A DNA stretch of 64,000 nt from Cyathus striatus. Lineage: Eukaryota > Basidiomycota > Agaricomycetes > Agaricales > Nidulariaceae. Every line of letters starts with the position of its first letter. Positions within the stretch are counted from its first letter, which is position 1. The position numbers and the translations under genes were made by a program. Below, in pieces: positions 36,192-48,700 of the stretch. The DNA lies in NCBI GenBank assembly GCA_025738555.1, contig JAOVFP010000004.1:1426001-1490000 (forward strand), in the 5' to 3' direction. A model generated the notes under the pieces. The model saw only the letters and a list, made by a program, of their open reading frames with translations, did no database searches and was not told the origin of the DNA.

Positions 36192-36400
36192 AAGTGTTGG
36201 AAACTTTTCTCTATCGACGTCTTCAGTCAGCGCTACAGGCTATGCCACGACATCACTCACAACTCGATCATAATTTTAACATTCACATCATTTCACCGAC
36301 GCGTACAATCACCATCGACTCGTGTAGATGATCATCACATCTGGGACTTTGGTAAACTTTACTGTAACGGTGTAACCGAAGCAGCTTCTATTTCGGCACC
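36192..36400 (+). promoter_or_regulatory. 5' region of NAPE-PLD-like copy 2
   Basis: Non-coding sequence directly upstream of the ATG at 36,401. It is duplicated without the gene at 27,790-27,965. It contains a conserved block ATCTGGGACTTTGGTAAAC about 50 bp before the ATG. No TATA box is seen. Promoter function is inferred from position. Confidence 0.4.
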
Positions 36401-37963
36401 ATGTCACGCGTCCTCCACCATAAACGCCCCCTCTCTGCCAACATTCCCTCTCCACAAGGCCTCTCATATACCAATCCCATCCCCAAAGCACTAAACTTCC
36501 TCACCACCATGGCCCGTGTACTCGACATCGACGCCAAACGCCCCAAAGACCTCGACGCATCGGGGAAGCCGACGCACTGGGACAACCTCAAAGGCAAATC
36601 ATTCCATAACCCATGGGCAAGCTGGAAAGATCATAGCATCGCAGAGAAACTTGGTGTGCGTCTGCCCCTCTTCCCCTTATCCCCATGCTAATCCCCAACG
36701 CTACATATGTAGATGATAACTAAAATCCCCACCCTCCCGTCTCCCCCAACATTATCCCTTGCAAACAAGCATATCAAAGTGTGCAAGCCGACATGGGGGA
36801 AAGAGTTTCTGGAAGAAGAGAAAAGGGACGGGATACAAACTACGTGGATAAGCCACGCATGTTTTCTTGTTGAGTTACCTTCGCGTTCTGAGGTGGGGAG
36901 AGGAATGAGGGTGTTGTTCGATCCGGTGTTTAATCATCGGTGTTCGCCTGTGGGATGGTTTGGGCCCAAGAGGTACACTCGTACGTTGTTATACTCTCTT
37001 ATTTGCGTGTAGAATGAACTAGTCGTGGATCAGCACCTGTGTGTGTTCCAGAAGATATACCCTCGATAGACGCGGTCGTGATATCGCATAACCATTATGA
37101 CCAGTATGTTCCTCCTCCTTCCCTATCTCAACCTGCACCCAACTCACCCTTATTGAAGCCTAGAAACAAACACCATCTGAACCCTACACACACATCACCC
37201 AGAAGCACACTTCTTCGCACCAATAGGAAATGAAAAGTACTTCGCATCACTCGATATACCATCCACCCACTTCCACACGCTTGATTGGTGGGACAGCAAG
37301 CGGCTGGAAGTTAAGCTAGGTGAAGGCGAGGGGAAACAAAAACGTAGTGTAGAGCTAACGCTCACACCAGCACAACACAATACCGGCCGCACACCATTCG
37401 ACTTGTTCAAGAGTCTATGGGGGACATGGGTCCTTGAAGAAATTCTACCCAATTCCACAGTAGCAGAGAATTCGACACTGAAGAAGCTCTTTTTCGCGGG
37501 GGATACGGGGTATCGCAGTGTGATGGATGGGGAGGACGAGAATGAAGTTGCTAGGTGTCCTGCGTTTAAGCAGATTGGGGAGACGTTTGGTGGGGTCAAT
37601 GTTGTGCTTGTTCCTATTGGGTATGTTTCTTTTAGTAGTATGATTGTGCTGAAGCTGATGAATGGGTGGTGTAGAGCATATGAACCTCGACAGTTCATGT
37701 CGCGCATGCATGCATCCCCGCAGGATAGTGCGCAGATCTTCTTGGATGTACGTGCAAGGAGGGGGTTGGGTATGCATTGGGGGTAAGTAAACTATCGTTT
37801 AGAAGTTCGTTCGGATGTGTGTTGATACTATTGCAGGACGTACTTGTTGACGTGGGAGAACCAGTTCGATGCACCTGCGAAGCTCGCTGAGGCGTGTAGG
37901 AAGTACGGGATTGAGGAGGGCGTGCTGGGTGTTTGTGAAGCTGGCAAGACGAGATTGTTTTAA
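36401..37963 (+). pseudogene. NAPE-PLD-like metallo-beta-lactamase, copy 2, one TGA stop
   Basis: The start is ATG 36,401 (MSRVLHHKRPLSANIPSP). Exon 1 runs to about LGV. Short GT-AG introns then join TWISHACFLVELP, GWFGPKRYT, PEDIPSIDAVVISHNHYDH (His completed across the GTATGT intron), HFFAPIGNEKYF, LFFAGDTGY, VLVPIG|AYEPRQFM, MHASPQDSAQIF, MHW|GTYLLTWENQFDAPAKL and the end TRLF at TAA 37,961-37,963. The HxHxDH and GDTGY motifs are the metal-binding signature of the NAPE-PLD branch. The role by family is hydrolysis of N-acyl phosphatidylethanolamine. One nonsense codon, TGA 37,178-37,180, lies where copy 1 has CGA. Otherwise the gene is complete, so the inactivation may be very recent; RNA readthrough or an assembly error are alternatives. 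Confidence 0.78.
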
Positions 37964-38311
37964 TAGTAAGTACTGAACCTAAACTATATACTTGCACAGG
38001 GATATAGTATGACTACCAACGGACATACCATTTACAATGTTATCTCCTCTTTTATAAGTACGTTGTGAACATTCCTGTATCGGTTTCAGCATCCATTATC
38101 CAATGCTCCCACAACTTTTCCATATTCTGACATTTCGAACATTGACTTAGTGTGTGTAGAAATTCTTTAATAACTGATCTCCAGTTTTCCACCGACTTCT
38201 CGTAGCATTTATGAGTAACAGTGTGCGCAAACGAAACCCACTGGCAGTTATCCCGATCATAGTCTCTGTGGAAGTGGATAAGTTCTGGTGGTTCGTATTA
38301 GATAGCATGTC
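37964..38311. other. Spacer, no gene seen
   Basis: Intergenic sequence between the convergent NAPE-PLD-like copy 2 and the BTB relic. Nothing recognisable. Confidence 0.5.
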
Positions 38312-39142
38312 TTATGTTTCCTTTCCATTTTTCTTTGAATATAGCCTGGTCGACGCAATAAGCTGTTGTGTGTGTTTCATGTGGGGAATGAGACTAACCC
38401 ATGCTCTGAATGTCCTAAGGTCTACCTTTTTGCTTGCCACTTTGGCCGACATGTGCATGGTCAATGGGGCTGCTTTATTGCTCAACTCCTCGTAAGCAAA
38501 CATCGACGCATATCCTAGCACTTCCAATGGATAATCGCCAATCACCATTCTGTCATGATTAGTGTAAACTTCGATGAGCCACAAGGAACACACGCACTCT
38601 ATTCGCAAACTACAAGCCTACATAGCAGGATACATCATATACTTCTCCACCGCCTCTGCAACTCCCACCAGACACTCAATCGATACCTTTTTGAGATCCG
38701 GTTGTTTTTGTGCCATGTGTGCGAACTGAAGCAGTATTTTTATGACTTGCGCGGTCTCACTGAGCTGTACTATTTCGCCGTTTTGAGGCGTTATTGAGGC
38801 GGGCGGGAACCCTTGGGCGAAGGATGATAGGCCATCGCTGTGCGTGTGGAAGATGGTTCCTTCGTGTGATCGGAGGATTAGGTCTGCTGGAATGGGGCAT
38901 TCTGTTAACGATGGGTTAGATATCTGTGCGTAGAACTTGTTGGAGTGATAATTGTACCAGTACACTTGAGAGCCATGGTGTCTGTTTCTCGTTAGCGCTT
39001 GAAAGAGTTGCTGGGAATGATCGATTGAGGAATCCGTGGTTGCGTATTTGATCTGTATTCTGAGATGCGCATGTTGTGAATAAACCACCATCATCACAAC
39101 ATTTCCCACGGTAAATTTTCCTCTGAGCCGGACGTCGTTCAC
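38312..39142 (-). pseudogene. BTB/POZ-domain protein relic
   Basis: One minus-strand frame holds IPADLILRSHEGTIFHTHSD (start of a fungal BTB fold) and continues to VGVAEAVEKYMMYPAM. After a TAG (38,620-38,618) the same frame goes on with ACSLRIECVCS and PLEVLGYASMFAYEELSNKA..AWVSL, the usual distal half of this family. The TAG replaces what relatives have as Gln (CAG-to-TAG). BTB proteins are adaptor/dimerisation proteins; no specific role is inferable. The first ~60 codons of the frame (39,142 to about 38,950) run across the LINE junction at 39,063 and are probably not real coding sequence. The LINE inserted just upstream may have removed the promoter. Confidence 0.65.
39051..39063 (+). repeat. 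LINE target-site duplication, left copy
   Basis: ATCTGTATTCTGA, identical to 45,540-45,552 at the other end of the LINE (the first A may belong to the poly-A). Confidence 0.8.
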
Positions 39143-39228
39143 GACGCCCTCGCTCTACACTTCCTCTTATCATTATACCTCTGCTTTCTTCTGGCTCTAC
39201 GCGATCGCAGCTTTCGAACAGTACTGGT

Positions 39229-41171
39229 ATGGCACAGCCCCCAACACGGATAGACCCCGGAGAAAAGACACCCCGACCAATGCCACAACCCCCCCTGTCA
39301 GTGCACACCTCGGCGACACACAGACGCCCATCTTCGTCAGCCACAAATGGACAGACCTCAGCAATAGAATTAACAACCAGCACTCAGCAGACAAGATCCA
39401 AGACAGCTCTGAACAAAGCCTCGGAAAAACTACTGCCACAGATGTCTCCACAGGAGGCTCAGGACGTTCTCCACCAAGGAAGCTATCTAGAATTAGGAAG
39501 CGGATTGAACATATCGACGGCATGCACCATTCTCAATCAGGTGGCAGCTCAACTACCAGTGGCAAACCAAGGTAAGTATGGCTCAATCATTAGGGCAGTG
39601 GCTGCGCTGCTCGAGAATAAAGTGTTCGACGTTATAGCGGCAAAACACAAACTGTGTTGGATAGCCGAATGGAGTGACTCAACCAGACATTAAAAAGGCT
39701 TGAGGTTAGTCAATCTCAGACTTCCACGCTAGTGCACCGTCTAGAGGAGGGTGCCATGGGGTCCATGTCAACTCAGTTGGAGGGAGGAGCCCCAGACTCT
39801 CCCATGAGTCACTCAATGTATGCCAATGTGTTGGCTACAGCCGCGGCTCTGCATTCGAGTGCTATTCGAGCTGCCACGCTACGAGATATCCAAGTCCCTA
39901 TTAAACTTGCTAATCTGCACTGTTCTGATCCCAATGATTTGGGTAATCTTACCCCATGCGAGTGGGTAGTGAAGGCCAACTTGGCATTGAATGGGATCCC
40001 AGAATCCACTCCCCCATGCCCTGAAGGGGCACATATCGTGGCTGCCCACCGCACAGGGAGTCAGATTATTCTCGAGGCTAACTCAGAACACACAGTGGGA
40101 TGGCTGAAGGGGAAAGGAGTGATGACATCATTCATATCTCACTTTGATGGCTCGTCCACCCCCAATCTCTCCCTATTTTCTGTCGTTGCTGAATTTGTTC
40201 CTACCTCCTTCCACCCCACACCATCCACTGTCTTTGATGACATTGAGGAGGCCAGTGGGCTAAAATTGGGCTCCATAACTGAGGCTAAGCCCCTCAAGGA
40301 CCCAGGCTTCTGGAAGCAGGCACAACGATTCGCTCATTTTTTATTCGCTTTTTCTGACCAAAAGAGTGCTAACCACGCGATATTTAACGATATGGTTGTT
40401 GAAGGGGCAAGGGTATGAGTGCGGAAATTCCTCCCAGAACCCACCTGATGCCTTCACTGCCAGCGCTTTGGACATTTTGTGAGAGAGTGCAAGGCCACTA
40501 CTCCTATCTGCGCACGTTATGCAGGCCCTCATACCACAACCATGTGCACAATCCCTAACGGGGATTTCTCCACTCACCACTGTGCAAATTGTGGCCTGAA
40601 GGGTCATGGAGCAGCGGCATGCTCATGTGCAATCTTTGCCCACAGGCTTTGGGTTTTCTACAACCACTCGGATATGGCAAAGTATGTTGGTTTCCCCTCC
40701 AGTGACCCTGGAACCTGGAAAATGGCAGTCTGTAAAGCGCCATGGGGAATATCGGGCTCAGCTTGGGCTGCAGCAGCACATCCTATCCACATAAATCACA
40801 TCCCTTTTTCGCAGACTGATAACCCTCCTATTACACATACTGAGCCCACAGCTACAGTGCGAATGATGGGGCCCCCACCCCCACCCTCTTCACAGCCACG
40901 GTCTCAGGCTGTTACAGCTAGGAGGCCTGCAGACAATGCGATGGCCAGATGAGCCATGCCAGCCCCATCAGGGTCATATGCAGGTCAGCCCACTGGCTCC
41001 TCACAGGATCCTCTGATGGAGAGAGCACATGGATCACAGCATGGCACTTTGGATGGATATGTGTCCAGATCCCGCCCTTCCTCTTGGGCATCTGAACTCC
41101 CTCCAACCTGCTCTTGGGCAGGTGAAATGGAGGAGGGAGAAGAGTCGCAGGCCAGGGTTGCGTCTTCTTAA
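39229..41171 (+). pseudogene. LINE ORF1, gag-like with CCHC zinc knuckles
   Basis: Begins at ATG 39,229. A Pro/Thr/Gln-rich N-terminus is followed by a helical region; a frameshift between about 39,600 and 39,660 moves to the frame reading LNQTLKRLEVSQSQTS (coiled-coil-like). A central globular domain (39,732-40,418) follows, then three zinc knuckles. The first is CLHCQRFGHFVREC (40,449 onward). The second is degenerate, with Cys replaced by Tyr in CARYAGPHTTTMC. The third is CANCGLKGHGAAAC. A Pro/Ser-rich tail ends at TAA 41,169-41,171. In-frame TGA codons lie at 39,675, 40,416, 40,446 and 40,950. The product would bind element RNA. The final A of TAA is the first base of the ORF2 ATG. Confidence 0.82.
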
Positions 41172-44100
41172 TGAGTGACAACAACCAGGATGATGAGTCA
41201 CAGCGGGAGCTCAGGTTCTGGCAACAGAACGTGAATGGCTCCCTGTTAGGGCACCAAGACTTATTGGTGACCTTGGGACAGACTGAGTATGACATATGTG
41301 TGGTGCAAGAACCCTATATCGGGTTTAATGGTAAATCTAGGGCCAATCATTATTGGCGACCAGTTTACCCATCAGTGCAAGCACCTGAAGGGTGGGCAGC
41401 TTTATCACTGTTGCTGGTCAACACTTCGGTTTCTACTAATGCCTGGGCTGAAGTCCCAGTGCATTCTTCTGACGTTACCGCAATTTGTCTCCACTTGAAT
41501 GGGGGATGGATTCTTTTTATTTTTAATATTTATTTGGCATGCACACATAATGATGCATTGCGCCCTATTGTCTCTGCCATGTGAGACATCAATTCTCAGC
41601 CTATGGAGGCAGGGGAAACAAGGCACTTCATGTGGCTGGGAGATTTCAATTGCCATCATCCCCTATGGGATGAAGAACGCAATCATCACCTCTTCACTAA
41701 CTGGGCTCTGCAACTCACACAGCCTTTGCTCCATCTACTAGCACAATACCAGCTGCAAATGGCACTCCCAAAGGATGTCCCCACCTTGGAGGCATTCAAC
41801 ACAAAGAACTTGACACAAGTAGACCAAGTGTTCCTCAGTGAAGAACTTATGGATTGAGTTATCCTCTGCACCACAGCACCTGCATTCCGCCCTCCATGAG
41901 TAGATCATTTCCCTATCATTACAAAACTGATGGCCTCCACACAGATAGCAAAGGGACGCCCATGGCATAACTTCAAAAAGGTAAACTGGAATGAATTTCG
42001 GGAGGATTTAGAGGCCAGATTACAGGCTATCCCACCACAAGCTGAATTCTTGTCAGTGGAAGAATTCGACTTGGGCCTGACAGTCTTCAGCAACATAGTC
42101 TCAAGGACTATTGCAGACAATGTTCCACTAATTTGGATATTCCCACATACCAAGCGATGGTGGAACACTGAATTAGCAGACCTTAAGCAGGTCAAGGTAC
42201 GACTAGCTCAAAAAGCCTATCGACTACGATGTCAACCTAATCATAGATGTCATGAGGAGGCATGGGTAGCTACTTGACTCTATGCAAGTAAGGTTGAGGA
42301 GGCGAAGGATAAGACCTGGCTCAGCTACCTGGAGAGTCTGACGGACTCTACAATCTGGGAGGCAGGCAGAGTGGTTACGGCATCAGACACTGACAGTGGG
42401 CAGGCATGGATACCCAACTTGGTTAAACGTGACCCAGTTACCAAGAGGGTGCAGGATATGGCACATACAAATGAGGCGAAGTGTCAGATGTTTAAAGAAG
42501 TGTTCTTTCCCCCAGGCACAGTGGTGGCTGCACCCCCTGAGGATACAGAGTACCCAGCTCCAGCTTGGGAGTTCACTAACTTCACTGATGAGCAGATAAG
42601 ATGGGCAATCAGCCAGATTAATCCCACCAAAGCTACTCAACCAGACTCCATTCCCAATGTGGTAATAAAGGAGTGCGGCAATATCCTTATACCATACCTG
42701 GGCCCAATGTTCTGAGCTACAGTCTCGTTACAGCATTTCCCAGCTTCATGGGCTTGTACGGAGACCCTGGTACTAAGGAAGCCGGGTAAGGCAGACTATT
42801 CCTCCCCATCCTCATGGAGACCGATCGTTCTATCTGACGGATTGACACGGCTCCTCAATAGCTGTGTGGCAGAGGAACTCACCATCATGTCAGAACGATG
42901 CGCACTCCTACCAGCCAATCATCTTGGAGGGCGACCTGGCCGGGCGATGACCAACTCCCTCCAATTGATGGCATATGCAGTTAAGGCCGCTTGGCGGCGG
43001 GGGGAGGTGGCTTCTATGTTAAGCCTTGACATTAAGGGGGCGTTCCCCAGTGTATCACTGGACCGCCTCTACCACGAATTACGTCTGCGAGGGATCCCTC
43101 CAGACCTGATAGAATGGTTGAAATGCGTGCATGCTCCTCAGAGCACAACCATGGTATATGATGACTTTGTATCAGAGGAGATCAAGCTGGATTCCGGCTT
43201 GGATCAAGGCAACTCGAGCTCATCCATTCTGTTTTTAATCTATAACACAGGCTTGATAGAGGTCACTCGAGATGCTAACCTATCTGTCCTTTTCGTTGAT
43301 GATTCGTCATTACTTTACACTGGTCACTCTTTTCAAGAGACACACCGAGCCATACACTCAGCCATGACACGAGAGGGTGGGGTTTTGGATTGGGCACATG
43401 ACCACAATTGCGAGTTTGGGATTGAAAAATTTCAGCTCTGTGATTTCATGAGACGTCGAGTTCATGACACATCTCTTCTTCAATATTTTGGTCGTACAGA
43501 GAGCCAATGGCGGTGCACCATTCCAGCCCCATGCCCAGCTATGGAGCTTAGGGGAAGAGTTATACCATCCACACCCACAGTCCACTTTTTAGGTGTGGTG
43601 TTTGACAACAAACTCCGATGGGTCCCCAGCGTGCTGCTGTCTTGGCCAAGGGTCAACAATGGATACAACAAGTGGCACAGCTAGCCCAACCATCCAAAGG
43701 TGCATTGGGAGCATGTATCAAACACTTATATATCTCACAAGCAGTTCCTCGAATTCTATATGCGGCTGATCTTTTTCTCACTCCTCCAGATCTCTCCCGC
43801 CCTTCATCCACCACTGGCATCACCAAACTACGCTCTCTACAGAGGCAAGTGGCTCTGCTCATTACAGGAGGACTAAGGTCCACACCTAATGATGCACTGG
43901 ATACCCTGGCAGGTTTATTACCATTTCATCTTCTATTGGCACAATGTCAACACCGTGCTCTTCTACGCTACTGTACCCTCCCCACTACTAATCCCATTAA
44001 CAACATAGTCTCACATGCTCAAAACCAGAAGAAGCTACGAGTACACAACTCCCCACTCCACCTACTCTTTCATGCATATCCGATCAATCCGAGGGAGATG

Positions 44101-45165
44101 GAGAAAATCTTGCCAACACGACATTCACCAAGTTGGTCTCCCCCCTTTTCAACCTGTATAGCAGAGGACAAGGAGGCGGCAGTAGCATTAGATGGGGCAG
44201 ACATGGCAGATATTATAATCTACACCGATGGATCAGGATATAAGGAACGAATCGGTTCATCTGCTATCCTCTATTGAGGAGGACAGGAGATGGCACGCCT
44301 CAGATATCTTCTCAGCTCAGACTCACACCATGTCATCTTCAGCGCAGAATGCACCGGTCTCCTTCTGGGAGCTCACCTACTCAGCAAACAAGAAGGATTC
44401 ACATCAGTTACATTTGCAATCGACAACCAGGCATCAATCTTGGCAGCAGGGAGCCACTACCCCCAACCAGGTCACTATATCTGCGACGAATTTCTAACGG
44501 TATTGACAGAAGCAGTTGGCGCTGAAGTAGAAGTCACCCTACGCTGGGTCCCAGGTCACTGGGATATTGAAGGTAACGAGGTAGCAGACCAGGAAGCGAA
44601 ATGCACTATCACACAGGGTTCTCACCCACGCAAGGAGCTACCACACCTACTTCGACAAACCCTCCCCATCTCCAAGTCAGTGATAAACTCAGTCCATAAG
44701 AAAAAGATCAAAGCAGTGGCAGAGAGACATTGGCGGTCTTCACCATGTCACCCACGAGTCAGCCGTAACCTTCCAGCTAAGTCATTCTCCTTTAATTCAA
44801 CATTGCTTCTGCACCTTCCACGCAAACTGACGAGCCTCATAACACAGCTGGTCACAGGGCACATTACCCTCAACAAACACCTCCATCGCATAGGCAAAGT
44901 ACCCTCCCCCATGTGCAGAAAGTGCTTCACAAACTCTCCGGAGACCGTGGACCACTTCCTCCTATGATGTCCGGCATATGCGAACCAAAGAGCCCATCTC
45001 TTCATACAATGTGCCAACCGACGCAGGAGCATCTCCTTGCGTCTTATCCTAGCAGATCCCGAGAACCTTTCAGCACTCGCCAGCTTCATCAACACAACAG
45101 GACGCCTCAAACAGACACTAGGGACCATACCACTATGGAGACCGACAACAAGAGACGAAGAATAG
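41171..45165 (+). pseudogene. LINE ORF2: APE endonuclease, reverse transcriptase, RNase H
   Basis: ATG 41,171. The APE-type endonuclease has RFWQQNVNG, CVVQEPYIG and MWLGDFNCHHPLWDEER. Then come a linker and the RT, with SLDIKGAFPSV (motif A Asp), DQGNSSSSILFL (B) and LFVDDSS (C, the FVDD form of YxDD). RNase H has IIYTDGSG, FSAECTGLL, FAIDNQASI and WVPGHWDIEGNEVADQEA. The C-terminal tail ends at TAG 45,163-45,165. Seven internal stops, all TGA, lie at 41,582, 41,855, 41,897, 42,275, 42,713, 44,275 and 44,965. A one-base deletion near 43,617 (TGGGTCC, probably once TGGGGTCC) shifts the frame. All catalytic motifs persist, so decay is by scattered point mutation rather than deletion. Confidence 0.88.
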
Positions 45166-45724
45166 AAGAAGAAGAAGGGAAGAGGCAGGGAGAATACATT
45201 CTCAATTGGATATATCACGATAGCTTTCACATCATACAAAGTGCTCAGACACATGCAGTTCAACAATCGATCCACTGCTTTGGCATCCAGCCATGTACAA
45301 CAAAAATATGGTGCACGCTCACTACATGAGATGCCTCCAGCCACATACCTCCTGGTGTCCTACCACCGGTAGGGCATCCCGAGTTACATACTATACCGCC
45401 GATCTATAGCTTGCTACAAGCTCTCATTCCCCCTTACATTACTTACTATAATACCTTATCATATGGTAGATGCTACATTGTCATGACATATGGCTTTCCA
45501 TAACCGACATAAAATACAGGATTTAAAAATAAATAAAAAATCTGTATTCTGAACGTGCTCCACAGTCTGGTCCTTTTCATTTAGTATATGGTAAACGCTA
45601 CCAGTGGTTAGGCAGAATTTATTGAAAACACTATCTAACTTTCTGGAAAGTAACTATTATAGACACTTGAGCTGTGGTCATAAACCTCCGAACTCGGCAC
45701 TTTGGAGGGATCTGGACTAAGGCT

Positions 45725-48700
45725 CCAACACTATACTGTACAATACCCTATATATAGGGTATTTACCCTATCCCTATCCCTATCCCTATTCGCAAAATCC
45801 TACCCTATCTATATAGTATATGTTATAGTGTATAGGGTATCATATAGTGTTTCCAAATATCAGCTTATTTCGGAGTTAAGTAAGCTCTCAGAGCCAAACC
45901 AGTGAGCTGAACATAATACAAGACTGATTTCTTGTCACAGCAAGTCACACCATTCAGAAAAGTTGTTATTTCATGTTCAGTGTTGGTTACTGTTGTTCAA
46001 TTGTAATCAATGTGTAAGTCTAGCTTTGAATTTTTGTATTGATTTGAATTGGCTACTTAGATCCACTCAATTATGCTACTAGTCAATTATGTCAGTTAGA
46101 ATGAGTAGTATGCACTTAGGTCACCACCGATTGATCCACCATTTTGAATCAGACTCTCGGAAGGCAGGCACACACTGTGTTGGTTGTGTTCAACACCCTC
46201 CATCACGTTGACCACTGCTCTTACTCTCAATGGCTCCCAAACACTCTTCAGAATTCTTTTTTCAAGCCTTCTCAAACAATGTCTTGATACTTGAAGGACT
46301 TGAAAATACACTGCCAGACACACTCCCTATTGGAACAAAGGACGATCATGTGGCCAAAATCTTCGCAAAATTTCAGGTTCCTGCAGCTGCAGATGAATAC
46401 TGGGAAGTTTTTAATCATAGGATGGATGTCCTCTTTAGTGAGGACATGATTGACCCCACTACCGGCCATCTTCCAAATGTGTTCAGTGGTGAGTATGGCA
46501 TGGGAATGGTCATATCTTATCTTAGACAGACTGTGATCTCGAAGCCAGAGGGCTTCCCATGAAATGCAGCTATGCCAAAGGTGCTGCATCTTGTAAAGGA
46601 GCTGAAGGGTCTTACTTTGTATGTGATCAAGCTTGCGAATATTTCTGTGGCATTCTGACCTGTTTATTTGATTTTAGCGATACTGTACTTGTACCTCCTG
46701 TGTCTGTGGTGACTGTGGGCATAAGCAACATGAAGAAGCGAAAGAGCCAGAAGTCGAATGACTGTGACAATCCCAAGAATTCTGATGACGACAGTGACTA
46801 CCATCCTCCAAAGAAGGCATGATCAGGGAATGATGAAGATGCTCCAATGAGTGTCTTTGACTCTAATGGAGAGGAGGTGATTGAAGAATCTGATATATGC
46901 AAGGAAATAGTAAGTACCATGTTTTTTCGGCAGCTGCACTGTAAGATGAAGTGACTCATGCTATTATAGAATGAAAAGTGTAAAGAAAGACAGAATAAAG
47001 ATCTGCACAAGCTTCCTGTGGTAACAATGAACAAGAAGAAGAAGAAGGTACAGTTTATGTTCATGATTACCTATTCAGTCAATCCTAACAATCATCATAT
47101 CCCCATATTATTAGAAGCCAGAACATGATAGTGCTTCTAATGCACCTATCGCTCTAGATTCTGGTGAAGAATCTGATGGACAAGCAGCACTTTGAGCAGT
47201 GCAAGCAGCATCTGCAAGACCGAGGGCTTTGTGTCATGGCCCACCAAATCAGAGCATGCAGTATTACTGTGAGCCTGTACCTGTTATCAGAGCAGGAAAG
47301 GTGTTGCGTTGGGAGTTTACTTGCAAATACTGTTCATCATATGTTATATTGCATTGTGATACTTCTCTTCCTTACTGATTATTGATGTTTCAAGTACTTG
47401 ATCTTTTCTGCATACAGTTCCAGGAAAAATGCGAAGTTTGACAGTGAGAAGACTATTCCTGCTGGCTTCAACAACCTTGTGACACACCTCACAAAGTGCA
47501 CTGCATATAAAAAAACAGAAAGTGAATGCAGAACTAGATACAGAGGAAGAAGATAATGCTCCTTCTGCAAACTACAAGGAGACAAATAAAATTATGGACA
47601 AGTTTCTCCTTAAGGAAAGCTCAACCCTGCAGTCATTCACAACAAAGCTGGGTTCCTTCACATTTTTGCAGCATGGATTCTTGATGATGACCTACCATGG
47701 ACCACTGGTGAATCAAACATGCTTGCAAATGTTTTCAAGTACCTCAAGATTTTGTATGCGTTACCCAGTGATACAGCAGTCCGGAATGAGCTGGCGAAGA
47801 TATTTGCAGAGCTGCACTCAAAGGTGGTTGAGGAGCTAGCAGTACATCATCTACTATCTATATCTGAATTGAAACTGATTTTGTGATACTACAGAATGTC
47901 AAATTGAAGTTTGTGTTTGCTACTGATACGTGGACCAACAAACAAATGATATACACATTTGCATGCTCGATAGCATCATTCATCAACGATGACTGGGCAC
48001 TGGTCAAATGTGTTATCGATTTCCAGCCACTAGAAAGCAAGGAGCATGAAGGTATATATGCCACTTGCTCATTTGTTGATAGTGCACACAAGGCTGGTGT
48101 TTTAAGCAAGATAAGTCTCCTAATATAATATATGTACCCTCAGCTTATGTATTAAACACTTCTCAGTGCTCACAATGGACAATGCCAGTGTCAATGATGT
48201 CCTTTTTCGAAATGTTTTTCGCACACTCCTCACTCTTTATGATATACCTGAGCATAAAGATCGGCAAATATGTTGCCTAGCCCATATCATTAACCTGGTA
48301 GCTCAGGCAATCTTGTCCTCGCTCGATGAAGCTGAGGAGTGTGTTGACGACAGTGGTGAGTCAGACTACTTTCTCTCAAATAAGAATGTGCCGATTCATT
48401 ATGATACCAATGATGACATTGAGCTGCAAGATCTCGAATCAAACCAAGAGGCAGATGTCACTTCACTAGCAGAATCTGACCCAATCAAGGGGGTTTACGA
48501 GACAGTGTTGGATGAGGAGGCACAAGATGTTGGACAGAGCGCACTACAATGGGTACACCTTCTACAATCTAAATAGCTACCTTACAGGCCATACTGATAT
48601 ATTGGTTTGTACAGCTTTGATTTGTTGCCAACAAGATCACCTCATCCCCCAAAGGCGACAACAATTCTGGAAAATCTCTCTTGAGATATATGGAACTAAG

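Larger units (their letters stand above)
39064..45539 (+). mobile_element. Full-length LINE (CCHC ORF1, APE, RT, RNase H)
   Basis: A 6.5-kb non-LTR retrotransposon bounded by a 12-13 bp target duplication. It has a ~165-bp 5' leader, ORF1 (39,229-41,171), ORF2 (41,171-45,165), and a 3' UTR ending in an A-rich tail (TTTAAAAATAAATAAAAAA, to 45,539). Domain order and the RNase H after RT suggest the Tad1/I group of fungal LINEs. It carries eleven TGA stops and two frameshifts in the two ORFs but has intact ends, so it is an old full-length insertion. It is inserted between the BTB relic and the left piece of the CxC5/KDZ gene. Confidence 0.88.

Noticed and set aside
41171..45165. Functional reverse transcriptase
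   Set aside because: Seven TGA stops and one frameshift in this copy. The motifs are intact but the reading frame is not.
45745..45835. Interstitial telomere
   Set aside because: The repeat is CCCTAT rather than CCCTAA/TTAGGG, is short and irregular, and has an inverted partner at the other end of the hAT element.
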